A DNA stretch of 64,000 nucleotides from Ignatzschineria larvae DSM 13226 (GCF_038500265.1 NZ_CP150637.1:707501-771500), one strand, 5' to 3'; positions 16,968 to 26,008 are shown, numbered from the stretch's first letter. Notes: a model not told the origin generated them from the sequence alone. Numbers and translations: made by a program.

Positions 16968-18065
16968 TTAGCGGACTCCTCGTTTAATCGCCTCAGAGAC
17001 TTGATAAACGGCTAAAGCATAGAGTTTTGAATGATTATAGCGCGTGATTGCATAGAAGTTCTGATAGCCTAACCACCATTCATCTACCTTTGGATTGCTC
17101 GTGACTTCAAATTCAAAAAGGGTCACTTTTGCCGAAGGATCTGCATTGGTGATGACACCTGCTTGTTTGAGCTGTGCTACCGTCTCTTTCGGCGGTGTTA
17201 AGCGACCTGTCTGTTTAAGTGCTTGATAAGCGTTGTTAGTTGGGCTGACTGAAACTTGCTCAGCGATCTTGCCACCTCTTACCCAACCACTTTTCATGAG
17301 GTAATTGCCAACTGAACCAATGGCATCCACTGGATTATTCCAAAGATCCCGATGGCCATCGCCATCAAAATCTACGGCATAAGCAAGATAACTTGAAGGC
17401 ATAAATTGTGGATAACCCATAGCGCCGGCATATGAGCCTTTATAGCTCATAGGATCGCCCCCATTTTCTGCAAGAATGTTAAAGAAGTTTGCTAATTCTT
17501 TAGAGAAATAATCGGCTCGGCGTGGATAATCAAAGGCAAGCGTAGAGAGCGCATCGACGACTTTCCATGAGCCTTTATTTTGACCATAGCCTGTTTCAAC
17601 GCCAATAATGGCTGCAATGACAAAACGATCAACACCGTACACTGCTTCTGCTCGGGCAAAGGCATCTTCATATTGATTATAGAATTTAATACCATCATTA
17701 ATGCGTTTTTCAGTCATAAAGATCGGGCGATAACGTCCCCAATTCATTACACCTTCTGCAGGGCGATTCATCGCTTCTACAATTTTAGGCTGTAGTGTTG
17801 TATGGTTGAGAATATCAGTCATCCATTTTGCATCAAGATTATTTTCACGGCTTGTTTTAGCAATAAATGCTTTAACATCAGCGCGTGCAGCTAAATTCGT
17901 TTTAGGATAGCTCTCTAAGCTTTTCGGCGGAGCAGGTTGCGTTACGGACGTATAAGCATTGTTACTCTTATTTGATTGTGTCAAGTTTCCTTTTGAATCA
18001 CTTGCACAAGCGGTCAGAGAGAGTGCGCTGACTAAGGTGAACGTTAATAGTGATAATCTCATCAT
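16968..18065 (-). CDS. mltB: Membrane-bound lytic murein transglycosylase B
   Basis: Cleaves the MurNAc-GlcNAc bond with formation of 1,6-anhydro-muropeptides; outer-membrane lipoprotein of family GH103. The signal peptide ends LTAC with Cys20. The catalytic Glu lies in VIAAIIGVETGYGQNKGSWKVVDALSTLAFDYPRRADYF, followed by GSYAGAMGYPQFMPSSY and DFDGDGHRDLWNN, all MltB hallmarks. Length 365 (E. coli 361). Its start overlaps the end of rodA by four bases (ATGA). Sits between rodA and rlpA, the usual order in gammaproteobacteria. Confidence 0.94.
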   Translation of the reverse strand: MMRLSLLTFTLVSALSLTACASDSKGNLTQSNKSNNAYTSVTQPAPPKSLESYPKTNLAARADVKAFIAKTSRENNLDAKWMTDILNHTTLQPKIVEAMNRPAEGVMNWGRYRPIFMTEKRINDGIKFYNQYEDAFARAEAVYGVDRFVIAAIIGVETGYGQNKGSWKVVDALSTLAFDYPRRADYFSKELANFFNILAENGGDPMSYKGSYAGAMGYPQFMPSSYLAYAVDFDGDGHRDLWNNPVDAIGSVGNYLMKSGWVRGGKIAEQVSVSPTNNAYQALKQTGRLTPPKETVAQLKQAGVITNADPSAKVTLFEFEVTSNPKVDEWWLGYQNFYAITRYNHSKLYALAVYQVSEAIKRGVR

Positions 18066-19198
18066 TGAATCCTTTTCGTAATTGAAGCCGGGTGAGAATA
18101 GATGTTCATTAAGATACCAAATGAAACAAAGAGTGTCATGATTGCGGTACCCCCATAACTTACAAAAGGTAAGGGTACACCGACAACAGGTAAAATGCCA
18201 CTCACCATCCCTGTATTAACAAAGACATAGAAGAAGAATACTAGGCAAATAGCACCGCCGACTAATTGAAAATAACTATCTCGCGCATGAAGCGCAATAT
18301 AGAGTCCACGCCAGATAATCAAAAGATAGACGATAATTAGAAATGAAGTACCGATTAAGCCAAATTCTTCACCTATGATGGCATAAATAAAGTCTGTCGT
18401 CGCTTCAGGTAAAAATTGCAATGAGACTTGGGTACTATTTTGCCAGCCTTTGCCATAAATACCCCCTGAGCCGATTGCAATTTTAGACTGAATAATCTGA
18501 TACCCTTTACCAAGCGGGTCGCTTTCTGGGTTTAAGAAGGTAATCACCCGATCTTTTTGATACTCTTTCATACCAAAAAACCACATCGAAGGAATAGCAA
18601 TAGCCACAGAAACAATCGCAATAAAGATATAGCGCCATTGAATGCCGGCAAGAAAGAGCGCCGCTAATCCTGAAAAGAGAATAATGAGTGCAGTTCCTAA
18701 GTCTGGTTGCATAAAGATCAGTGCAAATGGAATACCGATAAGAATGAGAGATCCTACAATATTAATAAGCTTAGGGGGTAAATTCGTTTTATGAAGATAG
18801 TAGGCAACCATCATCGGGACCGCTAATTTGGCGATCTCTGAGGGTTGAAATCGAATCACTTTAAGATCAATCCAGCGATGTGCGCCATTGGCTTCTACGC
18901 CGATAAAAATAACAGCGGTCAGTAAGAGTAGCGCAAAGATATAGAAGAGTGGCGTGAGCTGTTTAATACGTTCAGGCGGAATAAAGGCAATGATAATCAT
19001 CAACACAAAGCCTCCACCGATTTTTAGGGCTTGTGAAGTGACATAGGCCATATTATGGTTCGAGGCGCTATAGAGCACAAGAATGCTAAAAAGTGTCAAC
19101 ATCGAGATCAGGAAGGTTAAAACTGTATCAAGATGGAAGAAGGTGAGCAGCCCTTTTGGCTTCACCTCTTCAGTATGATACAACTCTTCATATTTCAT
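18062..19198 (-). CDS. rodA: Rod-shape peptidoglycan glycosyltransferase RodA
   Basis: SEDS-family glycosyltransferase that polymerises lipid II for side-wall growth together with PBP2. The 378-residue protein has about ten membrane spans; conserved pieces include GANGAHRWIDLKVIRFQPSEIAKLAVPMM, MQPDLGTALIILFSG and GVPLPFVSYGGTAIMTLF near the C-terminus. Encoded immediately after mrdA (11-base overlap) and before mltB. FtsW is excluded by the partner gene mrdA and the mre context. Confidence 0.95.
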   Translation of the reverse strand: MKYEELYHTEEVKPKGLLTFFHLDTVLTFLISMLTLFSILVLYSASNHNMAYVTSQALKIGGGFVLMIIIAFIPPERIKQLTPLFYIFALLLLTAVIFIGVEANGAHRWIDLKVIRFQPSEIAKLAVPMMVAYYLHKTNLPPKLINIVGSLILIGIPFALIFMQPDLGTALIILFSGLAALFLAGIQWRYIFIAIVSVAIAIPSMWFFGMKEYQKDRVITFLNPESDPLGKGYQIIQSKIAIGSGGIYGKGWQNSTQVSLQFLPEATTDFIYAIIGEEFGLIGTSFLIIVYLLIIWRGLYIALHARDSYFQLVGGAICLVFFFYVFVNTGMVSGILPVVGVPLPFVSYGGTAIMTLFVSFGILMNIYSHPASITKRIQ

Positions 19199-21329
19199 GT
19201 TCTCTCCTCTCGGTTTCGATCCGAATTAAGCCATTTAATTCTGTTGATCTTGGACGATCATCTTTTCCAAGGCGAATATTCATCAATGACTTAACACTTT
19301 TCTCTTTATCTGATTCTGGTGTTTGATCTATTTGTGATGGCGGATTATAGAGATCTAGCTCTTGGTAAGGGGTGGATTCTAATTGTAAAACAGGCAAGAA
19401 GAGTTCACTATTATTACTTTGCAAAATAGCATTCTCTTCAGCTTGAAATTTATCTAAAACTTCAATGGCATAAGGTGTATTAAAATCTTTAATCCAAGCA
19501 TCGATGACTTTCTGTGCCATCGGTGCCGCAACGCGTGACCCCGACCCACCATTTTCAACAATCACCGCAACTGCAATTTTAGGATCTTTTGCCGGAGCAA
19601 AGGCAACATACCAAGCGTGATCATGATGCCGGCGATCGAGGTTTTTAGCATCATATTTTGCGCCTTGTGCGATCGTTTTAACCTGTGCGGTTCCTGTTTT
19701 TCCGGCAGTTAAATAATCGTTGGATTTAGTTGCGCGTGCTGTACCTCGTGCACCATGGACAACGGAGATCATTCCATCGATAACTGTATCCCAATATCGT
19801 TCATCTTTAAGTATAATGGGCTTGATAGGTGTAGGTTCAATGAAGTTTTTCTCTGTTTCAGTCGGTGAAGCAATAGCGCCTAAAATATGAGGTTCAAATG
19901 CTCTACCATGCATGCTAACAATCGTTGTAGCTTGTGCTATTTGAAGAGGTGTTGTAAGCCAGTAACTTTGACCGATTCCAGCGGTAATTGTATCGCCGGT
20001 GTACCAAGGTTGTTTAAAGCGTTGGCGTTTATATTCGGGTGTTGGTGCGACGCCGCTCGATTCGCCTAAAAGATCGATATTAGTTTTAGTTCCTAATGCA
20101 AAAGGAGCGAGGAAGTCTGTTAGGGTATTAATACCCATGTTGTAGGCAAGTTCATAGAAATAGACATCACAAGAACGCTCAAGTGCTTTACGAAGATCAG
20201 AAGGACCATAGTAACCCATATCCCGGAATTTGTGGTTATTTCCAGGAACAGAGAAGTAGCCTTTGCAATTAATAATGGTTTTATCAGTGATAAAGTCATT
20301 CTCAAGGCCGGCAAGTCCAATTTGTGGTTTGATGACCGAACCTGGTGGATAGAGTCCTTGCATAACTCGATTCAGAAATGGAGTCGAAGGATCTGTATTG
20401 AGTGCATTGAAATCATCGTGACTGATGCCATCAACAAAGAGATTAGGATCATAAGTAGGCTTAGATACGAAGGCTAAAATATCCCCTGTTTGTGGATCAA
20501 TCGCGACAATTGCACCATCATAATCTTCCAATACTTCTTCGGCAATGACTTGTAATCGTAGGTCAATGGTGAGATAGATATTTTGCCCAGGAACCGGCGA
20601 TACTTCACTAATTTTCCGTACTGTTCTGCCAGATGAGCTCGCCTCAACCGTCTCAAAACCCATTGAACCTCTGAGAATATTCTCAAAGCTCTTTTCGGCG
20701 CCTCGTTTCCCCATATGTGTAATACCATTGTATTCATGCTCTAAGCTTTGCGCCTCAATTTCGCGAATATCCCGAGGGTCGATACGTCCTACATAACCGA
20801 TCGCATGTACTGCTCGACTTTTGTAGGGGTAAGTTCGCACTAGGTCTGCTTGTAGATGAACACCGCCTAGTTTATGAAGATTGATTGCAATGAGGGCAGA
20901 TTCCTCTTCGGTTAAACCTTTTTTGAGTACTACACTCTCTTGCCTATTAGCACGACGAAGTGCTTTCTCAAACTGTTTAAGTTCATTCTCACTTAAAGGA
21001 ATAAGCGCCTTTACCTTTTCTACTAACTCATCAAGTGGAATCGTAAGATTTTGCCGAATCACTTCAAGATTGTAAGTAGGCACATTGGTTGCTAAGACTT
21101 TACCATTACGATCAAAGATCTGCCCACGAGTGGGAGGAAGAGGCAGTAGTTTAATACGATTATCATTTGAACGCGTTGTATAGAGCTCATGTTCAATGAC
21201 TTGCAGATGAAATAGACGCGCAATAAGGAAGATCAGCCCTATTAAAATTAAAAAAGAGCTAATGATAGCCCGCCCTAAAAAATGCGGGTTACTGTTATTC
21301 TGCTTTTTAGGGTTTTTATCTCTTTTCAT
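19188..21329 (-). CDS. mrdA: Penicillin-binding protein 2, elongation transpeptidase
   Basis: Class B transpeptidase that cross-links new side-wall peptidoglycan with RodA. A single N-terminal membrane helix (about 17-40) is followed by the dimerisation domain (LPPTRGQIFDRNGKVLATN) and the transpeptidase domain with YPPGSVIKP (Ser-x-x-Lys), a Ser-Cys-Asp motif in LERSCDVYFYELA, and TAGKTGTAQVK (KTG). At 713 residues it exceeds E. coli PBP2 (633): about 80 polar residues follow the last conserved block and look disordered. Seven bases follow mreD; overlaps rodA by 11. Confidence 0.95.
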   Translation of the reverse strand: MKRDKNPKKQNNSNPHFLGRAIISSFLILIGLIFLIARLFHLQVIEHELYTTRSNDNRIKLLPLPPTRGQIFDRNGKVLATNVPTYNLEVIRQNLTIPLDELVEKVKALIPLSENELKQFEKALRRANRQESVVLKKGLTEEESALIAINLHKLGGVHLQADLVRTYPYKSRAVHAIGYVGRIDPRDIREIEAQSLEHEYNGITHMGKRGAEKSFENILRGSMGFETVEASSSGRTVRKISEVSPVPGQNIYLTIDLRLQVIAEEVLEDYDGAIVAIDPQTGDILAFVSKPTYDPNLFVDGISHDDFNALNTDPSTPFLNRVMQGLYPPGSVIKPQIGLAGLENDFITDKTIINCKGYFSVPGNNHKFRDMGYYGPSDLRKALERSCDVYFYELAYNMGINTLTDFLAPFALGTKTNIDLLGESSGVAPTPEYKRQRFKQPWYTGDTITAGIGQSYWLTTPLQIAQATTIVSMHGRAFEPHILGAIASPTETEKNFIEPTPIKPIILKDERYWDTVIDGMISVVHGARGTARATKSNDYLTAGKTGTAQVKTIAQGAKYDAKNLDRRHHDHAWYVAFAPAKDPKIAVAVIVENGGSGSRVAAPMAQKVIDAWIKDFNTPYAIEVLDKFQAEENAILQSNNSELFLPVLQLESTPYQELDLYNPPSQIDQTPESDKEKSVKSLMNIRLGKDDRPRSTELNGLIRIETERREHEI

Positions 21330-21335
21330 AACAAA

Positions 21336-21824
21336 CTATTGATCCGTAATGCCAAAAATCTCACATATTTCATTCAAAATAATGTTGAGAATAGGCCAGA
21401 AAAGACTTGAAACGATAATAGGCATGATCCAGTGAGTAAAACTTGGAGTTGTGTTACCTAGAACACCATTTACCCAAATTGCAATTAATGATTGGGCAAT
21501 AAAGACGAGGGGAATTAAGATCGTCTGCTCAGGTAGCGTGAGCGACCTTATTCTGGGAAGGTAGCGTTTAATGAGATAGCAGAGTAGTGTAAAGATAAAA
21601 CCATGTAAACCCCATACATAGGATTTAGAAATATCTAATAAAAGTCCACTAAACCAAGCCCAGCCAATACTGAAGTGGTAGCGGAGTTTAATAGACCAGA
21701 AGAGCATCGTCATCGTTGTCCAGTGGGGGCGGATTGCTTCAAAGAAGGGGGGCATTGAGATAGTATCTAAAACAATCGCGATCCCAAAGGTAATGAGAAT
21801 AATGAGGCTACGTTTAATCGACAT
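21336..21824 (-). CDS. mreD: Rod shape-determining protein MreD
   Basis: A small polytopic inner-membrane protein of the elongasome (162 residues from this start, E. coli 162) with about five hydrophobic spans and the conserved GLLLDISKSYVWGLHGF stretch. I place the start at the ATG at 21824, which has GGGGAT about eight bases upstream inside the end of mreC. An ATG at 21839 is possible but lacks a ribosome-binding site. Either start overlaps mreC, so the two are probably translationally coupled. Confidence 0.9.
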   Translation of the reverse strand: MSIKRSLIILITFGIAIVLDTISMPPFFEAIRPHWTTMTMLFWSIKLRYHFSIGWAWFSGLLLDISKSYVWGLHGFIFTLLCYLIKRYLPRIRSLTLPEQTILIPLVFIAQSLIAIWVNGVLGNTTPSFTHWIMPIIVSSLFWPILNIILNEICEIFGITDQ

Positions 21825-22671
21825 CTTGATTATCCCCATTAGTTAGAATTAATACTTCACGAATACGATCAAGTTTTGCTGTAGGTGTTGCGATAATTTT
21901 GGCAAAGTAACCACTTGAATCAAGAGTAATTGATTTGACAATGGCAACTGGATAGCCCTGTGGAAAGCGTTCGTCAAGTCCAGAGGTAACCAATAAATCT
22001 CCCACTTTTACATCATCATCGAAAGCAATATTGGTAATTTCGATCTCATTGAGTTTCCCATTACCATTTGCGATTCCCCGAATGCCATTACGGTTAATCT
22101 CAATAGGTAAAGAGTGATGAGGGTCTGTTAAGAGAATGACTTTGCTAGAAGAGGGCGAGACAGACACCGTTTGACCTACGATGCCAAGATTATTAAGAAC
22201 TGGGAAATTCTCTTTAACACCTTGGTTTGCACCTTGATTCAAAAGTACTATGTGACGATAAGGGTCGGAGCTAATATTGATAAGCTCGGCAATGATAGTG
22301 GTATGTTCTAATTTAGAAGAGGATTGCAATAATAGCCGTAATCGACGATTTTCAGCGGTTAATGCGGCCATTTGTTGAGTTTCATATGCAAGATAGAGTT
22401 CTTTCTCTTCCAAAGTTTCAATACGTTGAAGCAGTTTCTCTTTTTCAGTGTACCAATCGCGAAAAGTATTGAGTGCTTTAGCGGGTGATTCCGCAATCAG
22501 TGAGAGGGGGTGAATAATCTCTTCAAGATAATATTTCGGTAAACGTAGATAATCGGTTCTATGATCGAAGAACATCAGCACAATCGAAAAAAGGCAGAAG
22601 AGTACGGCCTTTCCTTTCAATCCAAAGGCATGAAAATCAAATTGTGTTTGACCTTTTTCTTTTTTATCCAT
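21814..22671 (-). CDS. mreC: Rod shape-determining protein MreC
   Basis: Bitopic inner-membrane protein that activates PBP2-RodA. The 285 residues comprise a short cytoplasmic tail, a membrane helix (about 18-35), a coiled coil (about 60-105, WYTEKEKLLQRIETLEEKE) and the periplasmic beta-barrel domain with LLNQGANQGVKENFPVLNNLGIVGQ and VKVGDLLVTSGLDERFPQGYPVAIV, all characteristic. Separated from mreB by 160 bases that contain a hairpin, and overlapping mreD at its 3' end. Confidence 0.95.
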   Translation of the reverse strand: MDKKEKGQTQFDFHAFGLKGKAVLFCLFSIVLMFFDHRTDYLRLPKYYLEEIIHPLSLIAESPAKALNTFRDWYTEKEKLLQRIETLEEKELYLAYETQQMAALTAENRRLRLLLQSSSKLEHTTIIAELINISSDPYRHIVLLNQGANQGVKENFPVLNNLGIVGQTVSVSPSSSKVILLTDPHHSLPIEINRNGIRGIANGNGKLNEIEITNIAFDDDVKVGDLLVTSGLDERFPQGYPVAIVKSITLDSSGYFAKIIATPTAKLDRIREVLILTNGDNQDVD

Positions 22672-22786
22672 GGATTTACGATTGATTGAAGGATTAAGAG
22701 GATCAGCAATAAACGTTTATCACTGTAATATCAATATTAACGAAGATTATTTTGCCGAAATGTTAGTGTATAAGCACTATAACAGT

Positions 22787-22814
22787 GTGAGTTTGAGTAT
22801 TCAGTCAAACTCAC
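22787..22814 (-). other. Hairpin between mreB and mreC
   Basis: GTGAGTTTGA (22787-22796) pairs perfectly with TCAAACTCAC (22805-22814) around an eight-base loop, 18 bases past the mreB stop. There is no T tract, so it is more likely an mRNA processing or stability element that lets MreB be made in excess than a full terminator. That role is inference. Confidence 0.5.
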
Positions 22815-22831
22815 CTTGTCATAATTGCAAG

Positions 22832-23884
22832 TTATTCAAGTCCGAAAGCATTGCTACCATACATTCCTTGGAGCTCTAATGCTTTACCGCCTCCGCGAAC
22901 AACACAGGTAAGCGGATCATCTGCGATAATAGCATCAAGGCCTGTTTCTTCAGAAATAAGTTGATCAATGTTACGAAGTAGAGCGCCGCCCCCCGTAATG
23001 ACAATGCCGCGTTCTGAAATATCAGCTGCAAGCTCTGGCGGTGTCGACTCAAGCGCTAATTGAACTGCGCTGACAATTCCTTGTAGAGGCTCCATTAAGG
23101 CTTCTAAAATCTCATTTGAAGTGAGTGAGAATGTTCGTGGTAAGCCCTCACTCAAGTTACGGCCACGTACCTGTGTTTCTAAAACTTCAGCTGTTGGGAA
23201 TGCTGTGCCTATATCATGTTTAATGCGCTCAGCAGTAGGTTCACCAATCAACATACCGTAATTTCGGCGAACATAATTAATAATCGCCTCATCAAATGTA
23301 TCTCCACCAATTCTGACAGAATTAGCGTAAACAATCCCTGTAAGTGAGATAACCGCTACCTCAGACGTTCCCCCACCAATATCAAGTACCATAGATCCTG
23401 TTGCTTCATGTACAGGAATACCGGCACCTAAGGCCGCAGCCATGGGTTCAGGGATAAGACGTGCTGCCAATGCGCCAGCACTTTCAGCTGCTTCTTTAAT
23501 TGCGCGACGTTCAACATGTGTAGCGCCTGAAGGTACACAAACGATGACGCGCGGATTAGGCCGACCTAAGAAGAAGTTACGTTTTAAAACTTGGTTAATG
23601 AAGTTTTCTAACATAATTTCTGTTTTAGGTAGGTCTGCGATAACGCCATCCTTCAGTGGGCGCGTAGTCTCAATAGTATCGGGCGCTCTACCTAACATCA
23701 ATTTCGCTTCTTGCCCAACGGCTGAGAGGCGAGGTCTACCTGTTTTAGGATCGCGCTCAATGGCCACTACAGATGGTTGATTGAGAACGATTCCTTGGCC
23801 ACGCATATAGATCAATGTATTTGCTGTACCAAGATCAATTGAAAGATCGCGGGAAAAAAAAGATTTCAAACGTTTTGGGATCAT
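22832..23884 (-). CDS. mreB: Rod shape-determining actin homologue MreB
   Basis: Forms membrane-bound filaments that position the elongasome. The 350-residue product carries the actin-fold nucleotide motifs [12 protein letters not shown] (phosphate 1), [16 protein letters not shown] (phosphate 2) and [18 protein letters not shown] (adenosine), plus [14 protein letters not shown]. First gene of the mreBCD-mrdA-rodA-mltB-rlpA-dacA cluster, divergent from tpiA with a 190-base shared upstream region. Slightly longer than the typical 347. Confidence 0.97.
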   Translation of the reverse strand: MIPKRLKSFFSRDLSIDLGTANTLIYMRGQGIVLNQPSVVAIERDPKTGRPRLSAVGQEAKLMLGRAPDTIETTRPLKDGVIADLPKTEIMLENFINQVLKRNFFLGRPNPRVIVCVPSGATHVERRAIKEAAESAGALAARLIPEPMAAALGAGIPVHEATGSMVLDIGGGTSEVAVISLTGIVYANSVRIGGDTFDEAIINYVRRNYGMLIGEPTAERIKHDIGTAFPTAEVLETQVRGRNLSEGLPRTFSLTSNEILEALMEPLQGIVSAVQLALESTPPELAADISERGIVITGGGALLRNIDQLISEETGLDAIIADDPLTCVVRGGGKALELQGMYGSNAFGLE

Positions 23885-24075
23885 ATTTATGTACTCAATG
23901 AAAAATCAGTTATCGTGTTATCACTACCAAATAAAATTGCAAAAGTAGGCAGACCTAGGAAAATAAGGTACGATTATAGCAATTAATGGCATTCAATGAT
24001 TAAATATTTGGTAAATTTTTATTTTTTATGCTGTATTTTACGATGTTGTATTCATGTAATTTGAAGGAGTAGAAG

Positions 24076-24825
24076 ATGAGTCAAAAAAGACGCTTTGTCG
24101 CAGGAAACTGGAAGATGAATGGTAGTTTGGCTACTAATCGCGCGTTGCTTAATGATTTAAGTGATTCGCTAAAAGATGCGACTGCTGATGTGGTTGTGTT
24201 TCCACCGTCAATCTATTTACAACAAGTAAGTACAATTTTAGAAGATAGTAATATTAAAGTAGGCGTACAAAATATCTCACCTGAACCTAAAGGTGCTTTT
24301 ACAGGTGAGATTTCACTTGCAATGGTCAAAGAGTTTGGTTGTGAATATGTGTTAATTGGTCACTCTGAACGCCGTACTCTTTTTGGAGAAACGGATGCCG
24401 ATGTGGCGTGTAAAATGAAAGCGACAGTTGAGGCTGGATTGACCCCTGTTATCTGTGTGGGTGAAACACTTTCAGAAAGAGAGAATGGTCAGACCGAAGC
24501 CGTCATTGCCTCTCAGCTTATCACTGTAATTGATGCTATTGGTATTGAAGCGTTTACTAACGCCATTATTGCTTATGAGCCAGTATGGGCAATTGGCACA
24601 GGTAAGACCGCAACGCCAGAAGAAGCGAATGCAGTTCATGATTTTATTCACTGTACATTAATGAAATACAGTGATAAAATTTGCGATCTAGTGAGAGTTG
24701 TGTACGGTGGAAGTGTGAATGCTTCAAATGTCGAATCTCTCTTTGTTAAAGAAAATATTGATGGCGCGCTAGTAGGTGGTGCATCGTTAGAGGCTGAAGG
24801 ATTTACAAAAATCGCTTTAGCATAA
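24076..24825 (+). CDS. tpiA: Triosephosphate isomerase
   Basis: Interconverts dihydroxyacetone phosphate and glyceraldehyde 3-phosphate. The 249-residue product has GNWKMNG (catalytic Lys13), IGHSERR (catalytic His), AYEPVWAIGTGKTA (catalytic Glu and loop 6) and VYGGSVNASN/DGALVGGASL (phosphate binding). A GAAGGAG ribosome-binding site precedes the ATG. First gene of a tpiA-secG-tRNA-Leu unit. Confidence 0.97.
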   Translation: MSQKRRFVAGNWKMNGSLATNRALLNDLSDSLKDATADVVVFPPSIYLQQVSTILEDSNIKVGVQNISPEPKGAFTGEISLAMVKEFGCEYVLIGHSERRTLFGETDADVACKMKATVEAGLTPVICVGETLSERENGQTEAVIASQLITVIDAIGIEAFTNAIIAYEPVWAIGTGKTATPEEANAVHDFIHCTLMKYSDKICDLVRVVYGGSVNASNVESLFVKENIDGALVGGASLEAEGFTKIALA

Positions 24826-24846
24826 TTGCAAATTAAGGTAGAGAAG

Positions 24847-25170
24847 ATGTTTCAGAATCTAATTTATGTTTTTCATGTAGTGGTATGTCTTATTATTATT
24901 GGTCTTGTGCTTGTACAACAAGGAAAAGGTGCTAATATTGGGGCATCATTTGGGCAAGGCGCATCAGGTACAGTATTTGGTGCCGCAGGTAAAGCTAATT
25001 TCCTTGCGAGAATGACCAAATGGATGGTTGTACTATTTTTTATCACGAGTCTTGTAATGATGTTTAACTCTGGTAAGATTACCGCTAGCAAAAGTGTGAT
25101 TGATTCGTTACCTGTTCAGCAAGTCCCTATGATTGGTGGACAGACTTCAACAACTTCTCAACCACAATAA
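24847..25170 (+). CDS. secG: Protein-export membrane protein SecG
   Basis: Small subunit of the SecYEG translocon. The 107-residue product has two membrane helices (about 4-22 and 53-70) around the conserved VLVQQGKGANIGASFGQGASGTVFGAAGKANFL loop, then a short Ser/Thr/Gln tail. I start it at the ATG at 24847, which has AAGGTAGAG upstream and aligns with SecG of E. coli. An in-frame TTG at 24826 directly after tpiA would add seven residues and has no ribosome-binding site. Followed 16 bases later by tRNA-Leu, as in E. coli. Confidence 0.95.
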   Translation: MFQNLIYVFHVVVCLIIIGLVLVQQGKGANIGASFGQGASGTVFGAAGKANFLARMTKWMVVLFFITSLVMMFNSGKITASKSVIDSLPVQQVPMIGGQTSTTSQPQ

Positions 25171-25186
25171 TCTGCAACAGTTTATT

Positions 25187-25271
25187 GCCGGCGTGGTGGA
25201 ATTGGTAGACACGCTACCTTGAGGTGGTAGTGCGTAACTGCGTCCCAGTTCAAATCTGGGCGTCGGTACCA
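25187..25271 (+). tRNA. leuU: tRNA-Leu (anticodon GAG), first copy
   Basis: An 85-base cloverleaf. The acceptor stem GCCGGCG pairs with CGTCGGT (G-U ends tolerated), the D-arm is GGAATTGGTAGACACG, the anticodon stem CTACC/GGTAG encloses TTGAGGT with anticodon GAG, a long variable arm typical of class II tRNA follows, then the GTTCAAATC T-loop and an encoded CCA. Sits 16 bases after secG, the position of leuU in E. coli, and is followed by its own terminator. Confidence 0.97.
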
Positions 25272-25275
25272 TATA

Positions 25276-25310
25276 AAAGCTCTAGTATGTTAAGTACTAG
25301 AGCTTTTTCT
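25276..25310 (+). terminator. Terminator after first tRNA-Leu
   Basis: A 12-bp stem AAAGCTCTAGTA/TACTAGAGCTTT (25276-25287 with 25295-25306) followed by TTCT. It ends the tpiA-secG-tRNA transcript. Confidence 0.9.
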
Positions 25311-25350
25311 ATTGAGAAATTTGGTGAAGCTTCAATTTGGATAATGAAAT

Positions 25351-25523
25351 TATGGTCAATTTGGTTTAAGAAAAATGTTTTTTAACAGCTATTGTGGGGT
25401 TTTAAAAGAACATAAAACCTGACTTACCAACACTTACAAGATGCCGGATAGAACGGCTTCCTGACTTCTTACAACTGATGCGCCGGCCTTTAAATAAGCT
25501 TATTTTGAACCGATATTACTATA
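25351..25523 (+). repeat. Dispersed MITE-like repeat, copy B
   Basis: A 173-base element in the same orientation as copy A, lying between the two tRNA-Leu genes. Its ends TATGGTCAATTTGGTTT and (reverse) TATAGTAATATCGGTTC form imperfect terminal inverted repeats matching at 16 of 24 positions by hand alignment. Internal ATGCCGG can pair with the GCCGGCC/CCGGC near 25481-25487. No open frame spans it. Confidence 0.85.
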
Positions 25524-25705
25524 GTACTTGGTAATATAACTGATATAGAGATATGTAATGAGATGAAAGAGATACGTATTTATAGGGATATTGTAGAAGA
25601 AAAATGCTGTTTATTTTTTGCCCATACAATTGCTTTTTTCTAGGGAGAAGATATAATCTTTTTCTTAATTCAAGAAGTAGTTTATATTTTGAATTGAGTT
25701 AAAAT

Positions 25706-25790
25706 GCCGGCGTGGTGGAATTGGTAGACACGCTACCTTGAGGTGGTAGTGCGTAACTGCGTCCCAGTTCAAATCTGGGCGTCGGTACCA
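25706..25790 (+). tRNA. tRNA-Leu (anticodon GAG), second identical copy
   Basis: Identical over all 85 bases to the copy at 25187-25271, including the CCA, but with unrelated flanks, so the duplication is limited to the tRNA itself. It has its own GAAA-loop terminator. A local promoter is implied because the first copy's terminator intervenes. The preceding 100 bases are AT-rich with TATAAT-like sites (for example near 25651). Confidence 0.97.
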
Positions 25791-25795
25791 AATAT

Positions 25796-25827
25796 AAAAC
25801 CTAGTAGAGAAATCTACTAGGTTTTTT
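25796..25827 (+). terminator. Terminator after second tRNA-Leu
   Basis: A 9-bp perfect stem CCTAGTAGA/TCTACTAGG (25800-25808 with 25813-25821) with a GAAA tetraloop, extended by four A-T pairs, then TTTTTT. Confidence 0.92.
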
Positions 25828-26008
25828 GCATTTCTAATATTTCATTATGTCGTATAAGAATAAAGCTTAAAGCAAAAACTATGGTTTGTTAAGTGTATAG
25901 ATGTTTTAAGTTTATAGAGATTGAACTTCCCACATTTAGTTATTGCTCACTATATTTCCTTTACTTATTAGATAATCTGTCTCTTGTGATTTTCGTGAGG
26001 ATATTAGG

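Noticed and set aside
23442-23780. Open frame of 112 codons on the plus strand inside mreB
   Set aside because: Antisense shadow of mreB; no ribosome-binding site and a composition unlike real proteins here.
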